Source: Hofstenia miamia
Lineage: Eukaryota; Xenacoelomorpha; Acoela
Reading direction: 5' to 3'
Assembly (NCBI GenBank): GCA_004352715.1
Contig: SCFE01000002.1
Span: 1,827,871 to 1,891,870 of the forward strand
Length of the DNA stretch: 64,000 nucleotides
Below are positions 1 to 10,979 of this stretch, piece after piece. The notes beneath the pieces were generated by a model. The model saw only the letters and a list, made by a program, of their open reading frames with translations. It did no database searches and had not been told where the DNA came from. Position numbers and translations under genes: made by a program. The first letter of the stretch is position 1; each line of letters starts with the position of its first letter.

Positions 1-2340
1 CTATTTTTCTTAGTAATAAATCAAAATTAGTTTCTAATTGAAAGCATAACTAATTAAAATACAGCAACAAAATGATACAAAAAATTTAAATATAAAACAC
101 TTATTAAATTCTATGTTCACACTTAATTCCAAATTTAAATAACCAATTGTTCTTCAACTTAAGAAAGAACAAAAACCACTCATATAACTTTGAATAAAAT
201 TTTATGCTTAAAAATTAGTTTGTGCTGAGAAAAATTTGGACAACTGACAATGACGCCAAGCTCTTAAAAAGAGAAAGGACAAGTTGTTAGCAAATAACTG
301 CCATTGGTAATTTTATCAATCTACATTAATGCATTGTATGTAATCAAATGCAAGTCTATGTCATAACAGATGATCTAATTGTGCAATATCAGACTGTGTT
401 CTCTTAACAAAAACAGACAATATTTGAGGGTATTATAGATTTAAGAAAAGCAGCTAGTCTTTCTAGATTTGATTGATCACCTCCTTCCACACTTTCTTCC
501 TCTCTGAACTCCTTCTGCACCTGCTCACTCTTTTACTTTGCTACTCCAATTAACAGAACCTTTCTGCATCCCCAAATGCTCTAACAGCACCGAATTCATT
601 GTAGAATCTTCTTCTTTCTTGTGTTTCAAACTCATATTGTCTCTTTGCTTTTGCCCTATGCTTTCTGGGTGTTGTGAACTGATCTCACTGCTTAAGCTAA
701 TCTCTTGCAATTTTTTAGTCTTATGTATCCTACGCCTATTCGTCACTACATTATTTGTCCTGATCTTTCTTATTTACTCCGTGATCTTCATGGTAATAAT
801 CATAGCTTTGTGTAGCTCATAATTCGGTACATTATAGTAAATTTTATTGTTGTTATCTACTCTAGATAATACCAGGCTTCTTACCATAATTATATTTGCA
901 TTTGTACTTATAAAAATTCCTATGCATGGCACCCTTGTAAGATTTTTCAGGGAATTGTCCAAAAAGTAGCAGTTTTACCATGATGATGGACACTATGTTT
1001 GAAACATAATTATCTACCTAGGAATTTATTAGGAAAACTAAAGATATGGAGAGTACAGAATACTGAAGCTTGAATAGTATTTTGTCGTCCAAAAATTTAC
1101 CTCTTACCAGTGATTTCCATTAACTTCACTGGTTGACAGTATTATGCGGAATCAATTTTAGATAAGTTCTTTATTGCATAAAATATAAAACTCTCATAAA
1201 ATCTCTGAGAGAACCAATTAATTATGATCTATAAGCAACACAGCCAGTTTTTATGTATAATTATGTCTAAACTAGCTTAGTGAGTATATACTGTTCCACC
1301 ACCTGACATGGAGTCCCATTAGTTTACAATGTAGTAAAGAAATTCACTTGCTCCTTTTTTTCCTGTCCTGTTTTGTATTAAGTTCCTGGTTCCAATCCAG
1401 ATTCAGACCATTGAAATTTGCTCCCAGTCCTGTACCTTTTATTTCTAGTCTCAGGCTAATATTTAATGCACTAAATTTTGTATGTATTAATCCAGTCGAA
1501 TATTGTTTGTAAATATTATAAAGTTTTTTATTAAACGAAAATTTTTTATAAATGGGTAACATTTCCTATGCTATCATTTTGTCCCATAAGCTATTTGATT
1601 GTCAACTATGATCTATCAATTTCGTTGAATTAATTTTCAGATTGGAATGCAAATTCTGCAAAAACTGTTTCTTGTGCATAGATTCACATCTCAGTAACAA
1701 TGCATACTTTTAAGATATCCACATAAAAAAGCCTTTTCAAATTTATGAAATTAGTGACAATTTAAATGCTATGGTGTTTCTAATACTCTGCCTTCCGAAG
1801 GTTGAAGAAGTCATAATTACATAAGAAATAAATTCACAGACGTTTTCAAAAGGTAAGAGCACAGCAGTAGATTGATAAATTGATAAAAAAAATGTGCTGG
1901 AATTGACTGTTAGAACAAGTTCAAATAATAATGAATTGGATAAAAAAAGGACATACAATGTCTCATGAGAGGTTGGATATTTCAGGCATATTTCATCTTA
2001 GGAAATATAATACCAAACATTAAATCATATTGCTTTTGCATAGAAATTGGGGTCTGGTCCGATTGTGATTTTTTATTTTTTAACCTCATTCAGCAGTTTT
2101 TTCAAGCTCTTATATGTATCTAGTAGTGCTGTGCATTCCACAATGCTTTAACTGGATTAAGTGGACCGGATTTGTTTTTATCTTAACTGGATTTTAACCG
2201 GATCTTTAAAAATTGGTATCAGATTCAAATTAAAAAGAAAAATATAATCTATTTCTATCTTTCAAAATGGAATAAGCCTATTCCTTTTTGCAGACATAAA
2301 ATTTATATATATATATATTTTTAGCATTGGCATGCCTTGA
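1..2340. other. Non-coding, no recognised gene
   Basis: I see no conserved coding region here. A pyrimidine-rich stretch at about 480-780 is open on both strands for 70-95 codons. The minus-strand reading is Lys/Glu/Ser-rich and could be a transposon remnant, but it matches no family I know. The rest is AT-rich and broken by stops. A short (TA)n run lies near 2307-2321. Confidence 0.5.
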
Positions 2341-2344
2341 GCAA

Positions 2345-2576
2345 CCGTCAAACATGTTCCTACAATCACTGCTCGAGGCTCTCTCACATGTAATTCCTCT
2401 CCTCTCATGTACCCACGTTCATCAAGCTACCTACGTCATTGTGCAGTGTTAATTGGTGCTGCCTAATGGCAGGTTGCCATTTATTTGCATACTATGTTTT
2501 TATAAATAGGGCCCTTGTGTGAGCAAGCTGTTAATAAAAGTTTTTAGTTCATGCAGCTCAGTCTATCCTTGCTATT
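2345..2576 (+). repeat. LTR-like segment
   Basis: This GC-richer block carries a TATA box (TATAAATA at 2501-2508) and, about 25 bases later, AATAAA at 2533-2538. That is the compact promoter plus polyadenylation layout of a retrotransposon LTR. It sits directly upstream of Gypsy-type integrase sequence with no gag, protease or reverse transcriptase between. I could not define TG/CA ends or a target duplication, so the edges are approximate. Confidence 0.45.
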
Positions 2577-2589
2577 ACTTTATATTTAG

Positions 2590-3430
2590 ATGGCCATGAG
2601 CAGCTCGTAATGGTGGACCATTTCACCAAGTACTGCAAAATGATATCACTTTGAAACATAAGGGCACAAACAACAGCAGAAGCCAGAAGCTATACTCAAC
2701 AATTGGGCTTGTGTTTTTGGCCCAATGACCCAACTCATTACTGATCAAGGCAAACAATTTGAGAGCCAAATCTTTCAAACACTCGCCAAAAAGCTGGAAG
2801 TTCTCCACACACACCACTATTAACCATCCTCAAGCAAATGGCGCCATCTAAAGAGTGAACCAAACATTGCTAAAACTAATGAGAGCAATAACAGCGCATG
2901 TCGGCAGCAAACAGTGGCGTCAGATACTAGCAATGGTGGAATACTTTTATAACACCTCAACCCACTCAACCACCAAAGTCTCACCTTATAAAACAATGTA
3001 TGGCCACGAGGCCCCTACACCAGTATCAATGCATTTTAGAGGATAATGCGGAACAATCAACAACAACTATGTCACACAACTCATAACTAATCTTACAAAA
3101 ACTCAATTTATGGAGAACCACATAACATTGGAGACAAAGTCTTTGTGTATACACCTGGAGTAGTAACAGACGAAAAACAAGTAAGAAAATTAGCCTTTAA
3201 CTGGGAAGACCCATGAATCATAACCAAAGTGCTACCTCACAATAACTATGAGCTGGATAATAAAAGGATCACCCATTTCCAAGACATCAAACGAGTAGCT
3301 TGCAATAGGGAACATGTTCAGATCTCTAACCTAAAACAATCTGAATTAGTTAAAACAGATAATACTGAATTTTATCTTACCCCTGGCTGCATGAAATTCG
3401 AAGATAATTCTTTGATGATGAATTCAAATA
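2590..3430 (+). pseudogene. Ty3/Gypsy integrase core, broken
   Basis: The plus strand reads through Gypsy integrase landmarks with frameshifts and stops. These are VDHFTKY (first catalytic Asp) near 2612, ITDQGKQFES (second catalytic Asp) near 2739-2768, and NHPQANG near 2823-2843, where the usual catalytic Glu is replaced by a stop. The best open stretch, 2855-3046, has the conserved downstream helix region (VNQTLLKLM, then NTSTHSTTKVSPYKTMYG). A further open stretch from 3229 resembles the C-terminal tail that follows integrase. The copy lacks gag, protease, RT and RNase H and cannot be active. Confidence 0.7.
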
Positions 3431-3543
3431 TAATAATTCTTCTCCTGCACATTTGCAGACACAACCTAAATGAATTGCTAAATCTAATATTAATTATAAA
3501 GAATGGTCTATTAACATTGCAACATTGCCTTTAGATAACTCAA

Positions 3544-6290
3544 TTGATGAAAAGAAAAGCTGTTGCACTGAGCTCCCAGAGAAGCAGTCAGAGCAAAACA
3601 CATAACCAACAACAATCGAGTCCTTCTGAATCTCCCTGCAGGACGTTCTCAGGGTCCTTCAGTGATCTTGATCCTACCTCGGACTTCTCTAGCTGCAGGA
3701 CGTTCTCAGCTACTGACAATGAGCAACAACTGACTACATCCTCATCTATGGGATGATAAAGGGTGGGCGCAACACCCTCCAACATACCAGTCAAGCAAAG
3801 AATCCTTGGCTATCACAAATGTCTTCAACATTGGGGAGCCGTCAAGACTCTGATTTCGAAGAACACAAACAACAGCTGTCACTTATAGAAGGCGAAACAA
3901 TTCACTCTTACTTTATTGCCTCCTGTTGATGCAGATACATCACGCATAATAACATCTCCACCCAAACACGAGAATCCACATCCAAAATACTGTCTATTGG
4001 AGAAAATAAAATAAGTAGCAAGATGTTACCAACAATCATAGACTCAGAAAAACGGCCTCAAGTGAATACAATCATCTTTTATCCTGAATTGTTCTTACAA
4101 GAACTCAGCAGAGAATACCTACGCAGTACAGTCCATATCACATTTGATGACAACATTTTGCTAAAAAACTTACTCAAATTTCTAAAAAACAGAAAGACTT
4201 GCAAAACTCTCAAATGCATAAACATTGATTGGAACTCATTAAACCTAGTATATGTATTAAAACCAGCTGAGAAAGACTACCCAAAACTGGTATAACATAT
4301 TAATATTGTACTTGTAGAAGCACAAACTATGACATTACTGTCAACTTTATCTACATAGAAAAAAGTACATCCATACAAAATAACATACTCGATCTCTAAC
4401 CATATTTGGAAAAATTCTACATAATCTGAAAGACAACACTTGCCTGTACAAAGGTAGAGAAGAATCTGTCCATCACCAAACTTATTCTCATTGAAATCCT
4501 AATGCATTGTATTTATGCCAAAATATCACATTATCACAGAACAACGCTAGCCATAGATGCAATGCTACTGTCCCAAACACTTGAAATAATCGACCACCAC
4601 GTCCTTCCAATCAACGCCTTTGATATAATGACAAGACTCGCGTTCAAACAAAAACAGGAAACCATCAATGACATTAATGATAGATGGACACAATTAAAAG
4701 CTACATACATTAATGAAGATCAATGGCCTACAATACACATTGAATCTCCATCTCTACACTATCCCACGCAAGTGGAAAACTATTATCTGACATCATACAA
4801 GCTGTAGAGTTTAGCATCAAAAAAGTCTTCAGCAATGAACTGTTCACAGACAAGCAACTACAAGAGATAACAACAAAGTCAGCAATATGGCTACAATAGA
4901 TTTTTCTCATGGAAAATCACAATCTGGAAATACCAATTACCAAAACAAAGTGGATCTCCATCACAAAGCTTTGCTGCTACGAAATAGCAATAGCACCCAT
5001 CACCAGAAGAATCAAGAATTGGATTTTACAACCAACCTGCCTCACTACATCCCCTCTCAAAAAGCATCAACAAGTTAGCAACACATATGAGAAACAACTA
5101 ATCAGAATCATCAACAGAGATAACTAATTAGGATGCACATTCCTGATAATACTACAAAACATCCTTGAAATTCATGAAAGTGACCTCGACTTCCTTCACC
5201 CTCACACATGCAAATTCATTTGGGGAGATACTGCCAAATCGTACTTCATGAAAACAGCAGATCCATGAGCTCTGCTCAACATGGACATGTTACTACAATG
5301 CACCCCCACAGCATGCAATCCTACCTACAACTTTGTCACAATCACAGCATAAAGGAAAAGAACCTCAATCCGTTCCAGTATCTGCAAACAAGCTATCCTG
5401 AAATCACCTATAGCATCACTGATATTACCAAAGAAACCTCCAACATACATGGGCACAATATTACCCAAAAGAGTAATAAGTGTAAAAGAGGAAGAAAACT
5501 CCTATCAGAATCTGCCATATGATTATGCCCAAAAATCAACCGCATTCTGGTAGACATAACAAACAAAAACATCTCACAAACAGAAATCATCCACACTCCC
5601 ACATGGATACGCATGGAGTACTAAAACCTCCTAATGGAGAAATCCATACTCAGCAACAAGAATCAAACTTAAATAACACCCATTCAGTACACGCAAGGAA
5701 AAATATCTGATGTAGAACTTATAAAAATGAATATGTTCACTGATTCCTACACTAAAACAGAGTTAGAAATACTGATGTCACCACACCAACAAGTTGCATT
5801 CAACGTTGAATTTGCATTATCCTGTTTTCTCATCCCAAGAAAAGTAAAACAGTCTCCACACAAACCTCAAACCTACAGATTCTCAGCAAAATCGACAACA
5901 GATCTCTAAACTACCCAGTTACCTTCAGCACTGCTCAGATAAAAGAAACCACCGGAAATTGGCATCAATTAGAGAAAAAAATTGCAATCTCAAACAAATT
6001 CTGCATCCCTCCACACATAGTAGGAATACTGATAATAACACCCTACACAAAAGACAAAGCCATAAAGCCTATAAAACACGATATACCTTCATACAAGCTA
6101 TAATACAATGCAGAACAAGATATAATAAACTTCAAGTGAACAAAACTCTTCAAAGACACAGCTCAATTTACGCGATCATGACCAGGAATACAGACTACTA
6201 GTAGACACCAAAAATGCTCCAAAAGACGTTTACAAAAAGGGACTCCTGATACGACAACAAATCAATAATCTCAAAAGCATTCCACCATAT
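3544..6290 (+). pseudogene. Decayed third ORF of the Gypsy element
   Basis: About 2.7 kb downstream of the integrase is markedly A/C-rich on the plus strand, unlike its flanks. It holds a chain of short plus-strand ORFs in differing frames: 3544-3756, 4023-4295, 4502-4807, 4887-5127, 5208-5522, 5519-5710, 5727-5909 and 5959-6201. The strand bias stops abruptly near 6290. Position and length suit a third ORF, env-like in many Gypsy elements, but I recognise no domain, so that identity is inference. It could also be a long non-coding tail. Confidence 0.4.
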
Positions 6291-6309
6291 GTCCCCCCTG
6301 CGTACGGCC

Positions 6310-6590
6310 ACTAGTATTAACTCGATAATTTTTTTTTAAAAATATTGCACTCTCAGAATTCCTTACATAGCTCTTCTATTATTAAATAAATATTTTAAAA
6401 TATGATGATACGAAAAGTATATTGAGTGAAAAATTTCGAAAAATCTGCATAGTCAAATTAACAAGCAGAACTATATTTTTGCTTTGCTTTATAAAGACGC
6501 ATTGTATATCCAATACAGTACTCAGGCTCGGGTCGATTTGTTAGAAGCTCGGTTTATTGACAAGTCTGATCAATAGGGTCGTAGTTCAAT
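6310..6590. repeat. Dispersed repeat, copy 1
   Basis: This segment aligns by eye with 33108-33310. Shared blocks include a run ending in CTCAGAATT or CTCAGTATT, then ACATAGCTCTTC, ATTAAATAA, the AACAAG region, CTGCTTTGC or TTGCTTTGC, and TTGACAAGTCTG. The outer part has GCTCGG-type motifs, as in short non-autonomous DNA transposons. No ends or target duplication were resolved. Confidence 0.5.
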
Positions 6591-6599
6591 TTGCCAACA

Positions 6600-7190
6600 A
6601 CTTCAGTTGATTTGATCAAGTCCACCTAGTGGAACCACCTACGGTAGAGATGGTATTGATCAATTTATATTTGCAAAATAAACATCCACCATGCCTACTA
6701 GGTGAAATCAGAGCAAAATTCTCACTTAGCACAATTTTGTAAATTTAGAGCAAGATACTGGGTGGGTTTAAAAATAAATTCATGCATGTTGTGGGCTTGC
6801 ACAAAATAAATGAACTTCGGGCAGAAGTGTGGGCCACATACTTTAGTAAATTTTGCAAGATAAATTTTAAATAAATTCTACATGTGTCAGTTGGTCTTGT
6901 AGTTTGTATTCAACAAACTATTCCAAGCTCTTAATTTTATATCAATGTTGTTATTTTTCCCACGCTTTTTATTTTTTCGATTGTTTGTTCCTGTTTTTGG
7001 TAACATACTGATATTTGACTAAAGACTGCAGTCCAAGGTCAAAAAAATTTTGGCTGTCGGTAAGGCTGCACCAAAACAGAACGGGTCGGTTAAGACCTTA
7101 CCTTGCATACTGCATCGATTGCAATCACAGAGCATTACTTATTTTAACAAAATCCAATTTATTCTACTGAAAGGCTTTAAATGTACAAAT
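6600..7190. other. Non-coding, nothing recognised
   Basis: This AT-rich stretch has no convincing ORF or RNA gene. A phrase near 6790 (GGGCTTGCACAAAAT) also occurs in the repeat near 37250. Confidence 0.4.
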
Positions 7191-7198
7191 ATCATACC

Positions 7199-7771
7199 TG
7201 GTTTCAAAAGAGCTTCAACGTACAGTTCGTTTTTCTAAGAAATCGTTAACTGAATATATATAGCTATTAATCTTACCGTTTTGAAAATGCAGTGCTCCTT
7301 GTATTTAAATATCTTTTCCACAGTTACAACATATGAACCATATAGAAAGCATATATTTGAGCACAAGTGGTAGCCAACGCAAAAACTGTGAATATCACAG
7401 TATAGTTGACATTGCCTTTCAGAAACACCAATGAATGTATGAAAATAAGCTGGCCTGTAGTGATCAACGTATCATTACTAACAGCGGTAAATCCATATTT
7501 CGACCGTATACATGCAATAACTAAATTTAATGTTAAACTGAAATATGCCATTATAAATGCCATGACTGCTTTCTGAGGGAAAGGCTAATGTAAATTTAAA
7601 TTCCCATCCATATTTTATAGTGTAAGTTCGATTTCAGTGAATTTGATGACATCCTGTTTAAAGATTCATTCAAGTTGTCCAATGTGTTGAGTTGAAACGG
7701 AAACACTTCATTGCTTAATAGCTCAATTGAATAAATGATTTTATTTGCAGCTGGTTCAATTTCTGAAAAGT
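7199..7771 (-). CDS. Candidate exons of an unknown membrane protein
   Basis: Three minus-strand pieces look exon-like. The first starts near 7753 after a pyrimidine-rich acceptor (CTTTTCAG) and reads EIEPAANKIIYSIELL onward to a stop at 7596. The second (about 7567-7325) follows an AAAGCAG acceptor and has two hydrophobic segments (MAYFSLTLNLVIACI and YTVIFTVFALATTCA), ending at a possible GTAACT donor. The third (7236-7199) is a 38-base exon bounded by TCTTAG and GTATGA, reading NELYVEALLKP. The pieces are not in one simple phase chain and I recognise no family. It may be a real small multi-pass membrane protein gene or chance. Confidence 0.28.
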
Positions 7772-7829
7772 TTAAAGTTGTACAAAATTTGTACATTTTT
7801 ACGATTCTCTCGGCAAGAAGTAAGAAATA

Positions 7830-7930
7830 GCAATGGGGTGCGTCGACCCATTCGGTGAGGTGGGGCAGGTTCTCTCTGGTATCCGTAAGGTTTTTTAAAG
7901 TGGGTGCAGCGTTAGCAAGGCACTCTTGAG
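7830..7930. repeat. GC-rich hAT-like terminus remnant
   Basis: The segment contains TGCGTCGACCCATT, GGTGGGGCAGG and AAAGTGGGTGCAG. These parallel GGGTCGACCCAT, GGGGCAGG and AAAGTGGGTACCC in the MITE at 27853-28112. It is probably a decayed relative of that element. Confidence 0.4.
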
Positions 7931-7939
7931 TTGAGAACA

Positions 7940-10160
7940 GCTGATTAAATTTTTCTAAATTTAGAGATTGTAAAGAAATTTTTTATATAATCGTAATGAT
8001 ATATTTTGGCTAATTTCTAGATTGAATAACACGCAACACCAACTCGTTTTAACAAACATTGATTATAAAATTTTCTGGGATGGGAAACAAAGGCAGCAGC
8101 ATTGCCAACACTCCCAAAATCTAAAAAATTATTGTAGCATAATCCAAAACTAATCAAGCTGCTAAAGAAAATAGTCAGTCAAAGAAGAATTAAGATCGAA
8201 CTGAAATTTGATTAAAAATAAATTATAAAATAATTATCATCCTAGATTACTTTTGTATAATGCAACTAAGAAATTATCAGTGAAAAGATTAACAATTAGT
8301 ACTTGTCGATTCGACTAATTTGGCAAAACGAAGGGGGCGAATTCGATTTCATTATTTTTAGTCATCTTGGCAGACGAACAATTTGAAATTAAAAACCAAC
8401 AGGTACTTTTTGAACTTAGATATAAATAGAGCAAAATCATTGTAAAATTTGTTGAAGAAAATTCTTCGGAATTCTTATCTTTAGGTTATTATGGTTTGAT
8501 TATTAATTAGAATGTTCAGCTAAATTGTTAGTGTTTAGTAGTGGTGAGGATCCCACAATGGGAATGATTCTTGGTTCCTTGTTCCAAACAACGAGCCTAC
8601 ACTTAGTTTAGGTGAGCGATTAGGAGTTCTTACTTCCGTTTAGCTAACTATCGATCCTTTCTTACATGTACGAACGATAATGAATTCGATATATTTTATA
8701 TATATTTATATTTAAACTAGATCCAAATTCATGACTATAACTTGACCGATAATGTGACCTTGTATGTAGCAATTATTACATGTAGGTTAAGAAGCTGCTA
8801 CTTATTAATCTTATTTAAACAAAGCCAATATATTTCGGTAATGGCTAATTACATATTTATTTAAGCAGCTAGTAACAATCGAGGTTGCGAGTATATAGTA
8901 CACCTTACAAATTGAGACTAAGTCGAGTTGTGTCGAGCTTTGAGTAAGCACCGAGCTAGGATAGGGCACACATAAGTTGCTTCACTGAGCTGAGAGGTGG
9001 AACTCGATCAACGGAAACGGAAAGAAGAGGCTGTTACTTGATTTGGAGATCAGCTTCAGGCGGATGCCCAACCATCAATAGCTGGCAAAGGTACTGCAAG
9101 GCTTTCTCACCTAAATGTGCTTGTTATATCGTCCATTAATTATAGTTATTGGAGTTTAATAACCTAGAAGGTAAGCAGTTTAAGACCAGTACATCTCTAT
9201 CCGCTAGTATACCATAACAATCATAGTGTAATAATTGAGGAGTTGGATATCGAAGCCTGGTAGAAGATGCTACATTATATTATCCCCAGATCGTCATAAT
9301 CTGAAAAAAAATTCTCAGTTACAGCGAAGATTACTCAAAGAAATAGGGCTTGAGCCAATCGAGAATTTTGAAATCACAAACCATAGTCTGCACGGCTACT
9401 AAGCAAAAATTGTTTCAAATCTAAACTTATTTCTTATTTAAATTTTTATCAAACGAGTAGCAATGTCACAGGCTTACCCGGGTCGTCAGATCACCGGGTC
9501 ATGATTTGTGACCCTGTTGCATGTCTTATTCAAACGAGCAAAGAGGTTTTCTTTACCTATACATTGATTTGTTCTTCAACGGATTGCAATTATTCTGAAT
9601 GCAGAGTGTGTGCATAAACATTGGCCTTATAAGTGGCATTTTAAAGCTAAGATTAAAGCTAGCATCATGGTTGTTGTTATATTTCTATTCCTAGTAGAAC
9701 TAGAAATATTTGAAAAATAATTATAGATTTTTTAAACAGTAAAGAGCTCAAAATGTTTGAGAGTTCCGTGCATTGTTAAGAAAATTGTCTGCGGGTGGGA
9801 ATATTAGAAAAATCTACCTCATTTCAATTTCTCTGTTTAAATGTCAAAACTTAAATTTCCATAGAATTTATTAAACTTGTCATATAATAAATTATTCAAT
9901 TCCCAATTCTTTTATAAGGAGAATATCAATGACAGATCTGTTGTAATACTTGTCCTGACCAAAAAGTTTGTATATTTTGATTTTGAAATAAATGAGAGCA
10001 ATTGAAACTACAATTTCAAATTATTGTATTTTAAAAGCAGCCTAGTACAGGCATGAGCTTATAAGTAACAAATAAATCATAAAAAGAAATTATAAAATAT
10101 AAATATTTTGTAGATACTACTTTGTCGGTGATCACTACTTCTAAGCAATCAGGCATGGAG
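7940..10160. other. Non-coding, nothing recognised
   Basis: About 2.2 kb of AT-rich sequence without a supported ORF. The part from 8500 to 9600 has somewhat higher GC and mixed composition and may be old mobile DNA. I could not assign it. Confidence 0.4.
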
Positions 10161-10164
10161 TCCA

Positions 10165-10975
10165 TCAATTTTTGACCATACTCTTGAGAAATCTGCTCAC
10201 ATCAAATTTGTTATATTTTTTATAAATAGATTTCGCAGAAAAGAAGGCTGCTTTAAGCTCACATTGGCAATATTTTTCAATGGTATTCAAGTCAGATGTT
10301 TGGGCAAGCCATGTTTGAAGTAATTGCAGTGCATTGTCTGCATACACTGTTAAAATTGCTTTGCAGAATTCCGCGATAGACTGTACCATTGATGGTTGAA
10401 TTTTGTGGTATAATCTATAAACAATCACTCCACTGACGACTGATATATCCCAATATGATTATTGAAGCAGAATTATACACTGATGCTTAAGTGAAATGTC
10501 TGTTGTAGCGCATGCCCGGTAGCCGATAAACATGGGACTTCCATTTGCCAAGTCGCTGAACACTTGTTTCATCAGAAAATTGCACGACAGGCCTATAAAT
10601 TTTGTCAATGTTCAGGCGATCCTTCAATTAATTTGCAGACAATTTCAGCTTTGTGGCAGCCCAGCACTATCGGAGATTAAGACCCTCCAAAAGGCCCATC
10701 CACACAGTTCCACTGCATATTGCAATATCTGGCGGAAACTGTGAGGCTATATTTGTGGATGAAGTTGTTGGATTCAGTTTAGCGAAATGCCAGATCATTG
10801 TTCCGCTTCCTTGGTTGTCAGTTACAGGCTTCCTGTTGACTTTTTGTGCTGATTGTAATATGCAGCTCAATATCAGGCTAGGAATCGGGATATAAATTGA
10901 GATACACCAACTTTCGCGGAAATAACAGCTTTGTTGCGACAATTTATGCAGAACCGTCTCTAGAAATATTGCCAA
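10165..10975 (-). pseudogene. Tc1/mariner transposase, broken
   Basis: Minus-strand frames carry Tc1-type DDE transposase motifs. FSDET (first Asp) lies near 10567-10581, preceded by VVQ and followed by an IIWDISVVSG block resembling the family's IWG region. ADNAL (second Asp, family QDNAP) lies near 10330-10345, and AQTSDLNTIE (family AQSPDLNPIE, third acidic residue) near 10270-10300. Upstream frames match the N-terminal helix-turn-helix region weakly. Only 19 residues separate the second Asp from the Glu, against 34 in the family, so about 15 residues are deleted. Frameshifts and stops add to this. It is a dead copy. Confidence 0.65.
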
Positions 10976-10979
10976 CCAT

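Noticed and set aside
525-822. Overlapping ORFs on both strands
   Set aside because: A pyrimidine-rich tract is open in both directions; no conserved motif on either strand.
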